A stretch of DNA of 64,000 bases, from contig CM020620.1 of NCBI GenBank assembly GCA_009829735.1, positions 4,704,299 to 4,768,298 on the forward strand. The letters are read 5' to 3'. Below are positions 43,866-54,800 of the stretch, piece by piece. Numbering within the stretch: position 1 is the first letter of the stretch; every line of letters starts with the position of its first letter. The notes beneath the pieces were generated by a model, which was given only the letters and a program-made list of their open reading frames with translations, had not been told where the DNA came from and made no database searches. Origin of the DNA: Pyropia yezoensis (lineage: Eukaryota; Rhodophyta; Bangiophyceae; Bangiales; Bangiaceae). A program made the translations under genes and the position numbers.

Positions 43866-46800
43866 CCCAGATGACCCTCCATCCCCCCCCGACACCACTG
43901 CCAACGGCGCGGCCAGGACAGCGACGCCATCTTCACGAAGACGTGCCATCTGGCGATTTCGCTTGCTACAGTTTGCTCTTCGCGAGAACCTTAAATAAAG
44001 CGCTGGGACGGTCAGGGGTCGCGCCAATCAATAAACCCTTGCATAATCGCTCGGTTTGTGACACCCGGGGCCTGGCATGCCGCGTTTTCGTGTCTCACGT
44101 CGTTGTGAGCCAGCGAAGGAAGGGGCCAATGAGGGCCCAGGATGGTGAACGAGGCCCGCCATCTCGTGGCTTGAGTTTCTAAGTCCTCCTTCCGCAAGGG
44201 CCCATATCGGAATTGCATGGGCACTCGCGGTCAGTAGCCCGCTAAGTGCCAGCGCGAGGACAAGATCTCGTCGACTCGGTGGTGGTTGCAGCGCGAGTGG
44301 TGCTGGCCCCCACCATGACGACATCGGCGGCGGTGTTGGTCGCGCCCGCCCACATCCCGGACGCCGCCCACGAACCAGACAGGTACTGGTGGGGGGGACG
44401 TCCGGGCGATTTGGACTCTTGCCCCTTGCTCACCCGCCGTGGCGGCGGCGGCGGTGGCGGCGGCGGCAGCGGCGGAGGCGGCGCTCGTGGTGGTGGCCTC
44501 CACCGTGGCGACGGCAGCGGGGTTGTTGGTCACCCGCCGCCGCCGCCGCCACACCCGATACACACGGGTGAAGCTGCTACTAGAGGGGGGGGCGACTGGG
44601 CGGTATCAAGTCTCGCCAGACCCCTCCCACCGCGGCGGCGGCGGCGGCGGCGCTAGCCGCGCTCGCGCACATCCTTACGACGGCGGCGGCGGTTTTGATC
44701 CTGCCCGCCATGTGCTCACCCACGGTGGCGGCGGCGGTGGCGGCGGCGGCGGCACTTGTGGTGGCGGCCCCCACCGTGGCGACGGCGGCGGCAGCGTTGG
44801 TCGCGCCCGCCGCCACGGCAGAAGCCGCCCACGGACAAGACTGCCGCTGTCAGGCGGGGCTTCTGTGTGGGCACAGCACTCGTGCCCACCCGCGTGGCGT
44901 CAGCGTCAACGACGGCGGCTGTGGTGGCGCTAGCGGCGCTGGCGCCAATTGTTACGATGGCGGTGTCGGTGTTGGTCCTGCCCCATGCCGCTGCTGCCGA
45001 CGCTGCCCGACAAGACTGCCGCTGAGGCGGGGGTGCGTGTGGGAGGGCTCATCGGTAGCCGGTGCGCACTGACTGTTGCGGCTGCGGCGGCGGTGGTGGC
45101 AGCGCTAGTGACGCTGGTCACCCACCGCGGCAATGGCGGCGGCGGGGTTGGTCACGCCCGCCGTCGCCGCTGCGGACGTCGACAAGAGAGGCTGGCTGCC
45201 GCTTGGGGGGGGCGTCTGGGCGACCTTAGCTCTTGCCCGTGCTCACCCGCTGTGGCGGCGGTGGCTGCGATGGCGGTGGCGCTCATGGGAGCGACGGCCA
45301 CCTGCCCAGCTCCAGCGGGGAGATGACGGCCGTGACCGCACCGCAGCCGGACAGGTGACGGACCCCGCCGGCAGGTGCCCACCGCGCCGCCGCACCCATG
45401 CGGCGACGGCCGCGCGCCAGCACAAGCCGGGCGCCCACGGCCGCGACCGCAGCGCAGCCGGAGGGGTGACGGTCTGCCGCCACGTACCCCCGGCGCCGCT
45501 GCGCCCAGGTCCATCGGTTCCCGCCCAGCACTCGCGGGGTGCAGGTGTGCTCTGCGTCCGTCCGCAACCAGCCAGCAAGCACGCCGGTCCGCGCGGCACT
45601 GCCCCGAAATGCCTGGCCTTCGCGGCAGCTGCCAGTCACCGGCCCCGCGACCTCGTCCCATTGCGGCATTCCAATTGCGATGACAAACAACTCCAAATCC
45701 TGTCTTCGCCTTCGAGCCCATTCCCTTGATCACGCGCTACACGCGGGACAGGCGGCCTCGTGGGTGCTGTTGGTATCCTTGCAGCTGGCTACCAAAGTAA
45801 TAAAATTCCGTATTATTCGCGAACAGAGCCTGGATAAAAGCCGGCTGCCGCAATCTCCAGGGTGTAGGTCTTCGTGACGATTCCAGTGGTTTCCAGAGTG
45901 GAAGCCCTCGTGTGCGCATTGGAGGCTATGTAGCACGAGAGCGTGCGGGCCGGGGGGGGGGGGAGGGGGGGGGGGCGGTCGTGGCCGTCAGCTGGTGAGG
46001 TGTGGCCCCCGGGCGGGGCACCCCCGCCTGAGCGATCTTTGCGGCCACCCGTGGCGTCCAATGGGCACGCGCCACCAGCTGAGACTGGGCCGCTGCGCCA
46101 GGCAGGCGGGTACGCGTGTGGGCTGCAGCGGCCCCAAAAAAGGGTGGGGGTCGCATGTCCATGCGTGGTGTGCTGCGCGGTACAATCCCCTCTGAAGGGT
46201 GCATACTGAGGGGGCATGACAACCCCCTCTGCTCAGCACCTACGAGGGCGGTGGGGTGGGGGGTGGGACTGACGAGTTGTGCGGCATGCCCGTCTCAGGG
46301 CCTTGTGGTTGGGGAAGCGACGGACGTAAATCGGCTGGCGCGAGAATTGCTACGCTCTCACATGTCCTTGCCCTCAGTGGTGCGCTTCGCTGCGTGTGGT
46401 CGCCAAGCACTCCACGGTGCTGACGGCGTTGGCGGCAACGTGCGTCCCCGTCGACGCAAACAAAGGTTGCACGAAGAGAAAGAAAGGCACGGCTGGAGGA
46501 GGCGAAGTTTTCTGTTTGCACGTGACGAGCACGGGGAGCAGTCGTCCCCAACGTCATCGACGCTATCCAACCACGCGCACGTGGAACACACGACGGGGCG
46601 GACAAAGCACGAAGCAGAAAAAAAAAGGTTTGAATGGACGCCCCGGCCACATGGCTCTCTCGCCCGCGTCCACCGCGTGCGCCAACCCCCTCCATGAAAG
46701 ATACAGACAACGCCAAAGGGATTGTACACGCGGGATGGCCTGGCGGGGGGGAAGGGCGCCAAAGCAACCCCCCCCCCCCCCCCTCCATATCACAACACTG

Positions 46801-47054
46801 TACAGGGGCTCAAAAATAGAAAAAAAAACTCTTAGCCGCCAGCCGCGCACGCGGGGGACAGACACGTGAGCAGGGGGGGGGGGTGGGGGGGGAGAGGGCG
46901 CGGTCGTGGTCCGCCCGCTCTCCGCCCCCACCACCGCCAACCCCCCGCGCCACCACCTCAACCTGTGCACCGTACTCCGCCGCACCCCACCTTGCTCCGC
47001 CGTGCCCGACAGGAGTGCGCGCACCTCGGAAGGGAGGGGGGGGGGGACGCGACA
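43866..47054. other. Non-coding GC-rich region with degenerate repeats
   Basis: Apart from the repeat array at 44270-45310, no gene is supported. 45680-45940 is more AT-rich and unremarkable. 46230-46870 has open frames on both strands without consistent coding signs. G/C runs occur at about 45951-45974, 46769-46784 and 46873-46893. Confidence 0.5.
44270..45310. repeat. Degenerate GGC-rich tandem repeat array
   Basis: Recurring blocks share GTGGCGGC words, a CACCGTGGCGACGGC-type segment, GTTGGTCGCGCCCGCC and GACAAGACTGCCGCTG, at spacings of very roughly 120-250 bases and with heavy divergence. The plus-strand translation of several blocks is Ala/Val-rich (APTVATAAAALVAPAATAEA), but no continuous gene could be established. 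Confidence 0.5.
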
Positions 47055-47645
47055 CTACAAAATCTGGGGCATCAGTACCTGCACTGACACGAGGAGGGAG
47101 CACAGGCTGACAAACAGACCCAGCTTGTCACTATGCGGGATGTGGCGAAGGCCGCCGGCGCCGCCCATGCCGTCGACGCCCAGACGACGTGCGGCGGCGA
47201 CCGACCCGCTGCCGCCCCCGCCGCGCAGCGACAGAGCGCCCGTCACATCGCGCACCTCGTCGCCCACCGAAAGGGCGCTCACCAGGTCGTGCACATTGAC
47301 AGCGGGGGCCACGACCACGGGCGGCCGCAGGCCACCGTGAGCGCCGCCAGCCAGCACCTCGAGCGGCGGCACCGACAGCTCCCGCAGCGGGGGCGGAGCA
47401 GGGTAGGGCAGCGTGTACGCATCGGTGACGCTAGTCACCTCAGAAGAAGAGCGCCGATGCCACGAAGGGCGGCCCGACGACGGGGACGAAGACGAGCGGG
47501 GTGGGGACATGAAGGCCAGGCCGCCACCGCCAGTGTTTGCCCGCCGGCAGGTGCGGGGGGTGGTGGCGCGGCCGCCGCGGGTTAGACCCGCGGGAGCGCT
47601 AGCCGGGACAGTCGCCAGGAACGGAGCGTCGTTGCTCCGCGCCAT
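47055..47645 (-). CDS. Small Ala/Ser-rich protein with hydrophobic C-terminus
   Basis: An ATG at 47645 opens a 196-residue frame with strongly G/C-ending codons. The N-terminus (MARSNDAPFLATVPASAPAG) is rich in Ala, Ser, Thr and Arg without acids, as in organelle-targeting peptides. The middle contains VNVHDLVSALSVGDEVRDVT, and the C-terminus (LGLFVSLCSLLVSVQVLMPQ) is a likely membrane segment. A GTACTG donor after SVQ (exon end 47079) would allow further exons downstream; otherwise it ends at the TAG at 47055. No family is recognised. Confidence 0.5.
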   Translation of the reverse strand: MARSNDAPFLATVPASAPAGLTRGGRATTPRTCRRANTGGGGLAFMSPPRSSSSPSSGRPSWHRRSSSEVTSVTDAYTLPYPAPPPLRELSVPPLEVLAGGAHGGLRPPVVVAPAVNVHDLVSALSVGDEVRDVTGALSLRGGGGSGSVAAARRLGVDGMGGAGGLRHIPHSDKLGLFVSLCSLLVSVQVLMPQIL

Positions 47646-50600
47646 GGCGAGGGATACCGGTGCTACAAGCAGTCGCACTGGACAGCAGTGGCAGCCAGCC
47701 AGACGGCCAGCAACGCCGGGGAAAGGAGGGTGGAGAGCGGTGGCGCCCCCATGCAATGGGGCGACCCCCTGGAGAGGGTGCGACACCCAGTCAAAGTGTC
47801 ACCCTAAAGGTGACTGCCCTGCAAGCAGGGCTGGTGGAAGGGGAAGGTGTGGAAGGCAAGTGACGAAAAAGCCTGGCGGGAAGAAGACGGTCGCAGATGA
47901 GGGTTGTGGTGGAAACGGCTTTGGAGAGAGAAGGCGCAGTGGAGCTTTCGATGGAAGGGGTAGAGGCCGACCCCCCCCGCTCTTATCGACCTCTCGGGCC
48001 CGAGCAGTCTTCGGGCCCGAACCGCGGTGCTAGCAGGCAGTGTCTCTGGGGCCCACGTGGAAACAACCCCGGGGGAGCCTGCCGCGGACCACGATTTCCC
48101 CGGATGGGCCCGAACGAAAGCGCTCTGCTGTGGCCCAGCACCGACCACCACCCTCCCCGCTGTACGTTCCCACAGGCCTGCATGACGGAGAACAGTGACC
48201 GGGACCCCGCCGCGCAGCGCCTCGGCGCTTGCGCACCTGGCTCGCTCACCAGGCCGCATCTCCAAGCTGGGCGCACCTACGCAACCGTTGCAGCCCACCG
48301 AGGACCCAATCAAAAGCGACGCATTGAGGAGAAAACGGCCACCGACGCACCAATGGGATCGAGGCAATAGAAAACGTGTGCGGCTGACCGCCTAACGTCG
48401 TTGCCCCACGTGGCGACCACTTGCTGTCCGTCGGGGGTCGCGGAGACCGCGGTCGGGGGCGGGGTACAAAGCCGCTGCGAGAACCCTTCAGAAAAATCCT
48501 CATGCGAGCGATATTTTTGTGTCGCGCGGCTGACTAGATAGCCAGACTGAAAGGCCGCGCCACATTGGACAGCGGCTCGACCACCAAAGAGGACCCTCGA
48601 CTGGTCGATTCCAGGGTGCATGCAGCTTTGGGGCGGTTCGGGCCCAGACAGGTCATCTGGGCCACTGTTGGGCTGCTGCACGCGGTAAACTCGTGATGGA
48701 CCCCCGCCACAAGCCCCTACCAGACGGACACGCACTACAGGGGGGTCACTGTCCAGGCCTTGCATTTTGGACCCCCCCCTCCAAGCGCCGTTGAGGCAGA
48801 CCGATTTATGTAGGGCGTGACGTGTCGAGGGAGCCTCGAATCCCCGGAAGAAGCATATTCTTGCTGTCTTCTCGGGCCCCTGCTCTCTGCACGAAGAAAA
48901 ATATCATTGGCGTTCTCCTGCCCCCATTGGTCATTTGGTCGTCCTTTGTGTGGGGTGCAGTGCACGGGACGTGCTGCTGTTGCAGGCCCAGGCTGCAGGG
49001 GGTCGCTTGAACCCCCCCCGCAGTGTCAACAGGTCGTGTGCGTCCGTGTGCGGCTCGCCGACCCCGGCTCATGAGGTGCGCAGCATTGCGTGGCACGCTG
49101 TGGATGCGACAAAATTAGGCAACCATTTTGGTGACTCACAGTGTCAACATCGACTTGTAACAACAAGTGCAGCTCTCTGATTGGGCCTCGTCAGGAGTGC
49201 CGACAACATTGATTCCTCATGCGGGTTCTCAACATGGGCTAGGGTCCACAGCGCTACTTGTATTAATACTTGTCCTCGTCACGCATGGTCACGGGGTTGG
49301 GGTCCGCCGTCGGCGTCCATGGCGCCAACGCGTGACGCGCCATCGCCTCAGCCCGTAGGCAGACGTCACGTCCCACTGTGTAGACGATGGGTTCGGATGA
49401 GGGTCAGCTGCGCCGGCGTTCTTCTGCAGCTCGCTGGTGTGCACGTACGTGTACATATATGCACAGACATGTACAGGTCTTGCGCACACGCTCCCATACA
49501 GTACCCCAGAGGGCGTGACGGGAAAGCGAGGATGTGGCGCCCCCTACTCCTTATCATCCAGAGATGGGAGACGCCCCACCCTCCCCACTGCCGTCCTTCC
49601 GCTCCCACCATTGCGGCAGTGGCGGCAGTGGCACAGCCAGAGCGGCGGTGGTTGGGGGGCGGTGGCGGCGGTCCCCCCTTCCCCCCCCTTCTCGCCCTCC
49701 TCGCTCAGCCTCTCGGCGCACCTGCCTCGTGCGGTGGGGGCTAGGCGGGCGGCTATCCACAACGGGACGGGCCACGACCGCGCCGCGGTGAACGGATACC
49801 GCTGCAGGGGTCCCCTCCGCCCCGTGGCAGCGTCCATCACCCCAGCCACCCCGGCCGCCGCCGCCGCAGCCAGCGCCGCCTTGTGGGCACCCACCCCCCT
49901 CTCCTTCCCCGCCGTCCCGCCCCTCTCCCCCCCAAACCCCACCCACCGTTTTCGCCCGCCGTGATGCCACCACCTACCCGCCCGCCGCACGAGCGGCCAA
50001 ACCCCCGCAACATGCCCCGGCAGGGATGGGGGTGCCGAAAAGGGTGCGCGCACGGGGAGCGCTGGCTACCCCCTCCGCCGCCCCTCCCCGCCCTGCCCCC
50101 TCCGTGGGTCACCCAGCGCCCCTCGTCAGGGATACGTGAATGCGGGTGACCGGCGCGCGCCCGTTGCGTGCGGCGAGCGGCGAGCGGCGGGCGAGGGCCG
50201 AAAGTGGCACGCGGGGGGACGGCGGCGGGGGGATGGGGTTCCGGAGGCGGGGGATACGAACACCGCCGCCGTCTCCACCGCCCGCCCAAAAAGCTACCTG
50301 TCGTGGCCGACTTCGGGACGGCCCGGAGTTGACAAAGCGGTAGGGAGTGGGCACAGCTCAACACCCGGGCGCCCAGCAGATGGCACGGGCGGCCACAGCC
50401 GCACGCTGGCGTGGCGGGTGGTGGTGGGCGGCGGCGGCCGTCGCCGCCCGCCTGTTGAACCAGGGCCAACGGTGGGCGGCGGGTGGCCGGCGGCCAGCGG
50501 CGGCCGACGATAGACCGACTGATGCGGTGGCGGTGGGGTTGGGGCGCGGCGGCAACGACGGCGGCGGCAGCGGGGCAGGAGCCCCCCTCAGCAGCCCAGA

Positions 50601-50871
50601 GTAGCCCTCAGGAGGCGGCGGGGAGTCGCGGGGCACAGGCCGCCCGGGCAGGGCGCACCGCCTCCACGAGCGACGCAAAAAGAGGGATGTAAAAAGGGGT
50701 GACCCCCCCGGCGGCTCGTCTCGCATCCCCCGCCCCTGCCAACACACTTCCGCATTCCCCGTCACCCCACCGCCAGTCCCCGTCACGGCAAAGCACCTCC
50801 CCTCCGCACCTCCGCCTGAACCCCTCATTCGCGGCTTTGCTAATTCTAGATGTGTGTGCCCCCTTTTCGTC
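47646..50871. other. Intergenic region without a firm gene
   Basis: 47650-49500 is of mixed composition with short, unconvincing frames. 49540-50600 is GC-rich. On the minus strand around 49700-49892 a frame reading AHKAALAAAAAAGVAGVMDA has coding-like codon use, but exon limits cannot be set. Confidence 0.4.
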
Positions 50872-51251
50872 ATGGTGCCCCCCCGCCTGCGGCGGCCCAC
50901 CTCCGCCGCCGCCGCTGGTGCCCCCTTGTTGCTGGCCGTCCTGGCGGCGGCGGTCCTGCTCGCCCCCCCCCCCGTGGCGTATGTCTTCCCGACGCCGCGG
51001 CATACCGCCGAGGGTGCGCTCGGGGTGGAGGCAGCCACCCAAAAAGGGCGACGGCCGAGTGGGTAACCGCCAAGGCGGGAGAGACCGTGGCGGCGCTCGA
51101 CGAGCTGGCCATGACCATGCCCTCCTCGACAGCGGTGCTGACCGACACGCAGAGCGCGCAGCGGCTGCTGCTGGGCCTCACGGCGGACAGCAACGGCCTG
51201 GCCGAAGCGATGGAGGTGCTGGCGGCGACGGTGACCAGCCGGCTTCAATGA
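50872..51251 (+). CDS. Small secreted or organelle-targeted protein, 2 exons with a tiny intron
   Basis: Exon 1 (50872-50978) starts MVPPRLRRPTSAAAAGAPLL and carries a basic N-terminus followed by a Leu/Ala/Val hydrophobic stretch, a signal-peptide or signal-anchor shape. A GTATGT donor at 50979 and GGCAG acceptor at 51034 remove 56 bases and enter exon 2 (51035-51251), a helical segment with TAKAGETVAALDELAMTMPS and AEAMEVLAATVTSRLQ, then TGA. The product is about 107 residues. G/C-ending codons support both exons; the very short intron is the weak point. No family is recognised. Confidence 0.4.
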
Positions 51252-51890
51252 AGCCAGCGGCTTCACTGCAGCCGGGGGGGGGGGGGGGGGGGGGGGGTGG
51301 GGGGGGGGGGGGGAGAAACGTGCGCGGATGGGGGGGGAAAGGTGCGGGGCTTGGAGGGCAGGGGAGGGGGGGGAAAGAAGCAAAGGAGTCCAGGCGTTCA
51401 CTCGTGGGGTGAGGGTCCCAGTCAGCCGACCCCGCCCGCCCGTCGCGTGGCCCGCGGGTGTCCCCGCCCGCCCCGCCGTCGACGCAAGCGCCGCGACGGT
51501 GGCGGCCTCATCCATGTTACCGTCGCCACTGCGGCGTCGGATACCGTCTGTCACCGTTGGGGGCACGGTGGCGACCACATCGCGGCAGTGGGCACGGTGG
51601 CGAGCACATCGCGGCAGTGGGCGCCCTTTACGGCCACGTGACCGCGGTGGCTCTGCACTCTCTCCGCTCCTTCGCCTCTCACCCCCTCAATGCTGCTTCT
51701 GCTCATACCCCACAATCAAGTCTGAACCTAAAGGCCAGCCCCCACCGCTATCGCCACTCCACGCGCCCCCGCGTTTGGCTCTGCCCGCGAATAGGGGAGC
51801 CGGCGAGGCGTCGACTTCGAAAAAATGGAACAGAGAGGGCATCCCTTGCTTTACATGTCATGCCTCTCCCCTCTTCCCGGCCCATCTTCC
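51252..51890. other. Spacer with long G run
   Basis: An almost pure G stretch at about 51271-51313, then ordinary GC-rich DNA with a short duplicated segment (GGCGACCACATCGCGGCAGT / GGCGAGCACATCGCGGCAGT) near 51570-51620. No gene is seen. Confidence 0.5.
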
Positions 51891-54800
51891 TTACACGGGT
51901 TCGCCCATTCGCCGTGGACGACGAAACAGCCCCCCTCCAAACTCGCCATCAGCCGGCTGGGACGCCACCCCCCCTGCTCGAGGGAAGGTCGATCCGCCGC
52001 GACCCCCACCGCCTGACCGCCGGACCCCGCGTAGACGAGAGAGGAGGCCACCCGTCCCTCTGCCGCCGCCGCCGGCCGAGGCATCAGAGAACCCCGCTAC
52101 TGCAACTGCAGGACCCAGTCGATGGAGCCGATGGGGCCTCGACGCATCGTCTTCGTCAGCAACACCAGAGGGGGGGCCAAACCACGGAGCCTGCCGCTGC
52201 GGTGCAGGCGCCGGTCGGCGACTGCCGCCACCATTATTGCCGAGGTCGTCCACCGCATCAGGGCGCCATACTTCGGCGCTGTGGCGCTGCGACCCCGGCT
52301 GCTGCCAGTCCACGCTCGCGCGCACGGGCGGCGCGGCTCCCTCGGCACCCGGTGCCGATGTTCCAGCAAGGGCGCGGCGCTTGCCCAGAGCATTCGCCAA
52401 TCGCCGATACGCTGAGCCGCCTCCACCAGCCGATGTCCCCTTGTCGGCCGCGCTTCCCTCTCCTGTCGCTGGTGGAGACCCCCTGTCACGCGTGGCACCA
52501 GCATCAACGCCCGCTGTCGTGCCGCCACCCCCGACGGCTTCAACACCACCGCCGCTGCCTGGCACTGCAGAAAAACTCCCCGCAGACGCACGCACCCGAG
52601 CGGCAGCGGCAATAGCTGCTGGCGATGCTGCCGCGGCGGCGGCAGCGACCATCGCATGAGCAGCCGAGTGAGCGGGCATAGGCAGGAGGTTCTCGTCGGC
52701 GGCGGGAGAAGGTGGCGGCGCAACAGTCGCCGCCGCGCGGGCGTCCGCGGCAGGGCGGCGGAAGCGGAGGCCACGGCGTCGCAAAGAAGGTGTGCCTTCA
52801 TTGGACGCAGGAACGGCAGCTGCTCCCGATCTCGAACTGGACGGCCGCGACTGAGGTGGCACAGACCGGGGTGCACTGCCGCCGCTAGGGGTGGACGACT
52901 TCCTCGTGGTTGTCGTCTTTGTTGCTTGCGGATGCGTAACCGACAGAGACGCAACCGACGAGTGGCTCCGAACCAGAGGTGACCGTCCACGCCCCTTCCT
53001 ATCAACTCCTTGCGATGATCTGTCAAGAGTAGCAACAGCCACGCACCCCCCATCATCAGCATAGAGCCCATCCTGACGAGCCGGCCACCGCGCGACGCTT
53101 CCCATCGACTCGCCAGGCGGCGATTGCGGAAAAGACGGCGACGCCGACAGCGCCCGTTGGACGCGCACGCCACCTTCTCCGTCCCCTGCCCCATCACCAT
53201 GTATCCATAGAACATCAACAGCCTGATGAGCACCTGTAGATGCGACAGCATCGGCGTTCCCAATAGCGGTGGAATTGCTAGCCGCCACCCGAGGTAGGCC
53301 CGGTTTTGGAGGCGCGGCGGCGGCGGAGGCGGCCGCCGCCGAAGCTGCCACCGCCGAAGCTGTTGGTGTTCGCCACGTGCTCTCGGCAATCGCGTCATCT
53401 TCATCGGCCGAGGACGACACGTCAATGTGATCGGGGGAGAAGAAATCGTCGCGGGCAGCGTAGGCCGCCCGCAGGCTATCCTGCACCGCCGCCACCGAAG
53501 CGGAAGTCAGCTGTTCCTCGGTAACATCGCCGTGTAGGTCGCCCGTCGTTGCAAGCGACGGCGACGTCGGCATTGCTTGACCTCCTGGCGACCTGGGGGG
53601 CGGCGTTGGTGGAGAGTCAGGCGCCGGAGCTGCCCCCCCGGCACCCCCAACGGTCGTCAACGGCGCAACCTGCATGGGCATCGAGCGGCGCCCTCTTACC
53701 GCGTCGCTGGGGCTATCACCGCTGCCAATCAGCGCAACTGGCCGAAGAAGGCGAGGGGGCCCCGGTGCGACAGTGGTGCTTCCACTCCTCCCGGCAAAGG
53801 ACACGGGGAGAGACTTAGGAGGCGGAAGGACCCGAGACGACAAAGATGGGACCTCTTGACACGAGTCGGGCGGAGACGCGCGAGGCAAACCGTGCACACG
53901 AGGGGAACCTCCTGCGTCTGCCCCCTCAACTGAAGCTTCAACACCGTCCGTGCCCGTTGCTGTAGTGCTTACTGAAAACGAAGGAGACGCGGGAGTGGCT
54001 CGGCGGCGGCGGCGGCGGCGGCGGCGGGGGCGGCCAGAGGACGAATCAGCTGCTGATGTCCCTGCCGAGCCCGCACCCGCTGAGGTCGGCCAGCAGCCCT
54101 CGTCAAGCAACATGAAGTCGTACACCTTGCTGTTGGACAGTTGGTGATTGCTACCGCCATTCGAAGAGGTAGACGTGTCGGCCGACGCGGCCGGGGCAAT
54201 TGCCACCACCGCCGAGTCACGTGGCGGCACGTTGGTCGAGGGGTTTCCGCTGCAGCCGCCAGTGTCGGGGGGTACCGTTGACGAAACAGCAACCACTACC
54301 GCCCCAGCCACCCGTGCGCCCGTCACAGGATTCACGAGCGCAGGAGTGACGCCAGGGGGAATCGCCATAGTAATGAACGGGCTCGCCCTGCAGTTCGCCG
54401 TGCCGTGCGCCGCAGGTGCCATGGGTGGCGCTTGCCTTGTCGCCATCGCGGGCACCGCTGCCGCAGCCGTCACCCGAGGTGGCGTGGGTAGTAGCAGCGG
54501 TGGCGGAGCTAGCTGGGCCTGAAGAGGCGGCGCATCCTCCACGGATGGCAGTGTCGATACAGACGTTGCGCCAATATCGTTGAAGCTGTCTATCGGTCCG
54601 AGAGCTGCTGCGGCAGCAGCAGTGGCAGCGGCGGTAGCCGTCGCATTGGCCGCTGCTGCGGTGGAGCCCGTCGACGGAGGCGCTTGGGTTGCGCCGGCGG
54701 GAGGTGAATCGGCCACTGCCACCGCCGGCGAAGGCGACGATACAGGTGGCGGCGTCGCAAGCGGCCGCGTCCACCACGCCCCCGCACCCGACAATGCCCG

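Noticed and set aside
45152-45733. 193-residue Arg-rich minus-strand frame
   Set aside because: Its translation is a short repeated GC-rich DNA segment read in one of several open frames; no independent support.
52097-53425. 442-residue minus-strand frame
   Set aside because: Alternative frame inside the 1677-residue ABHD17-like gene; no domain and unlike protein composition.
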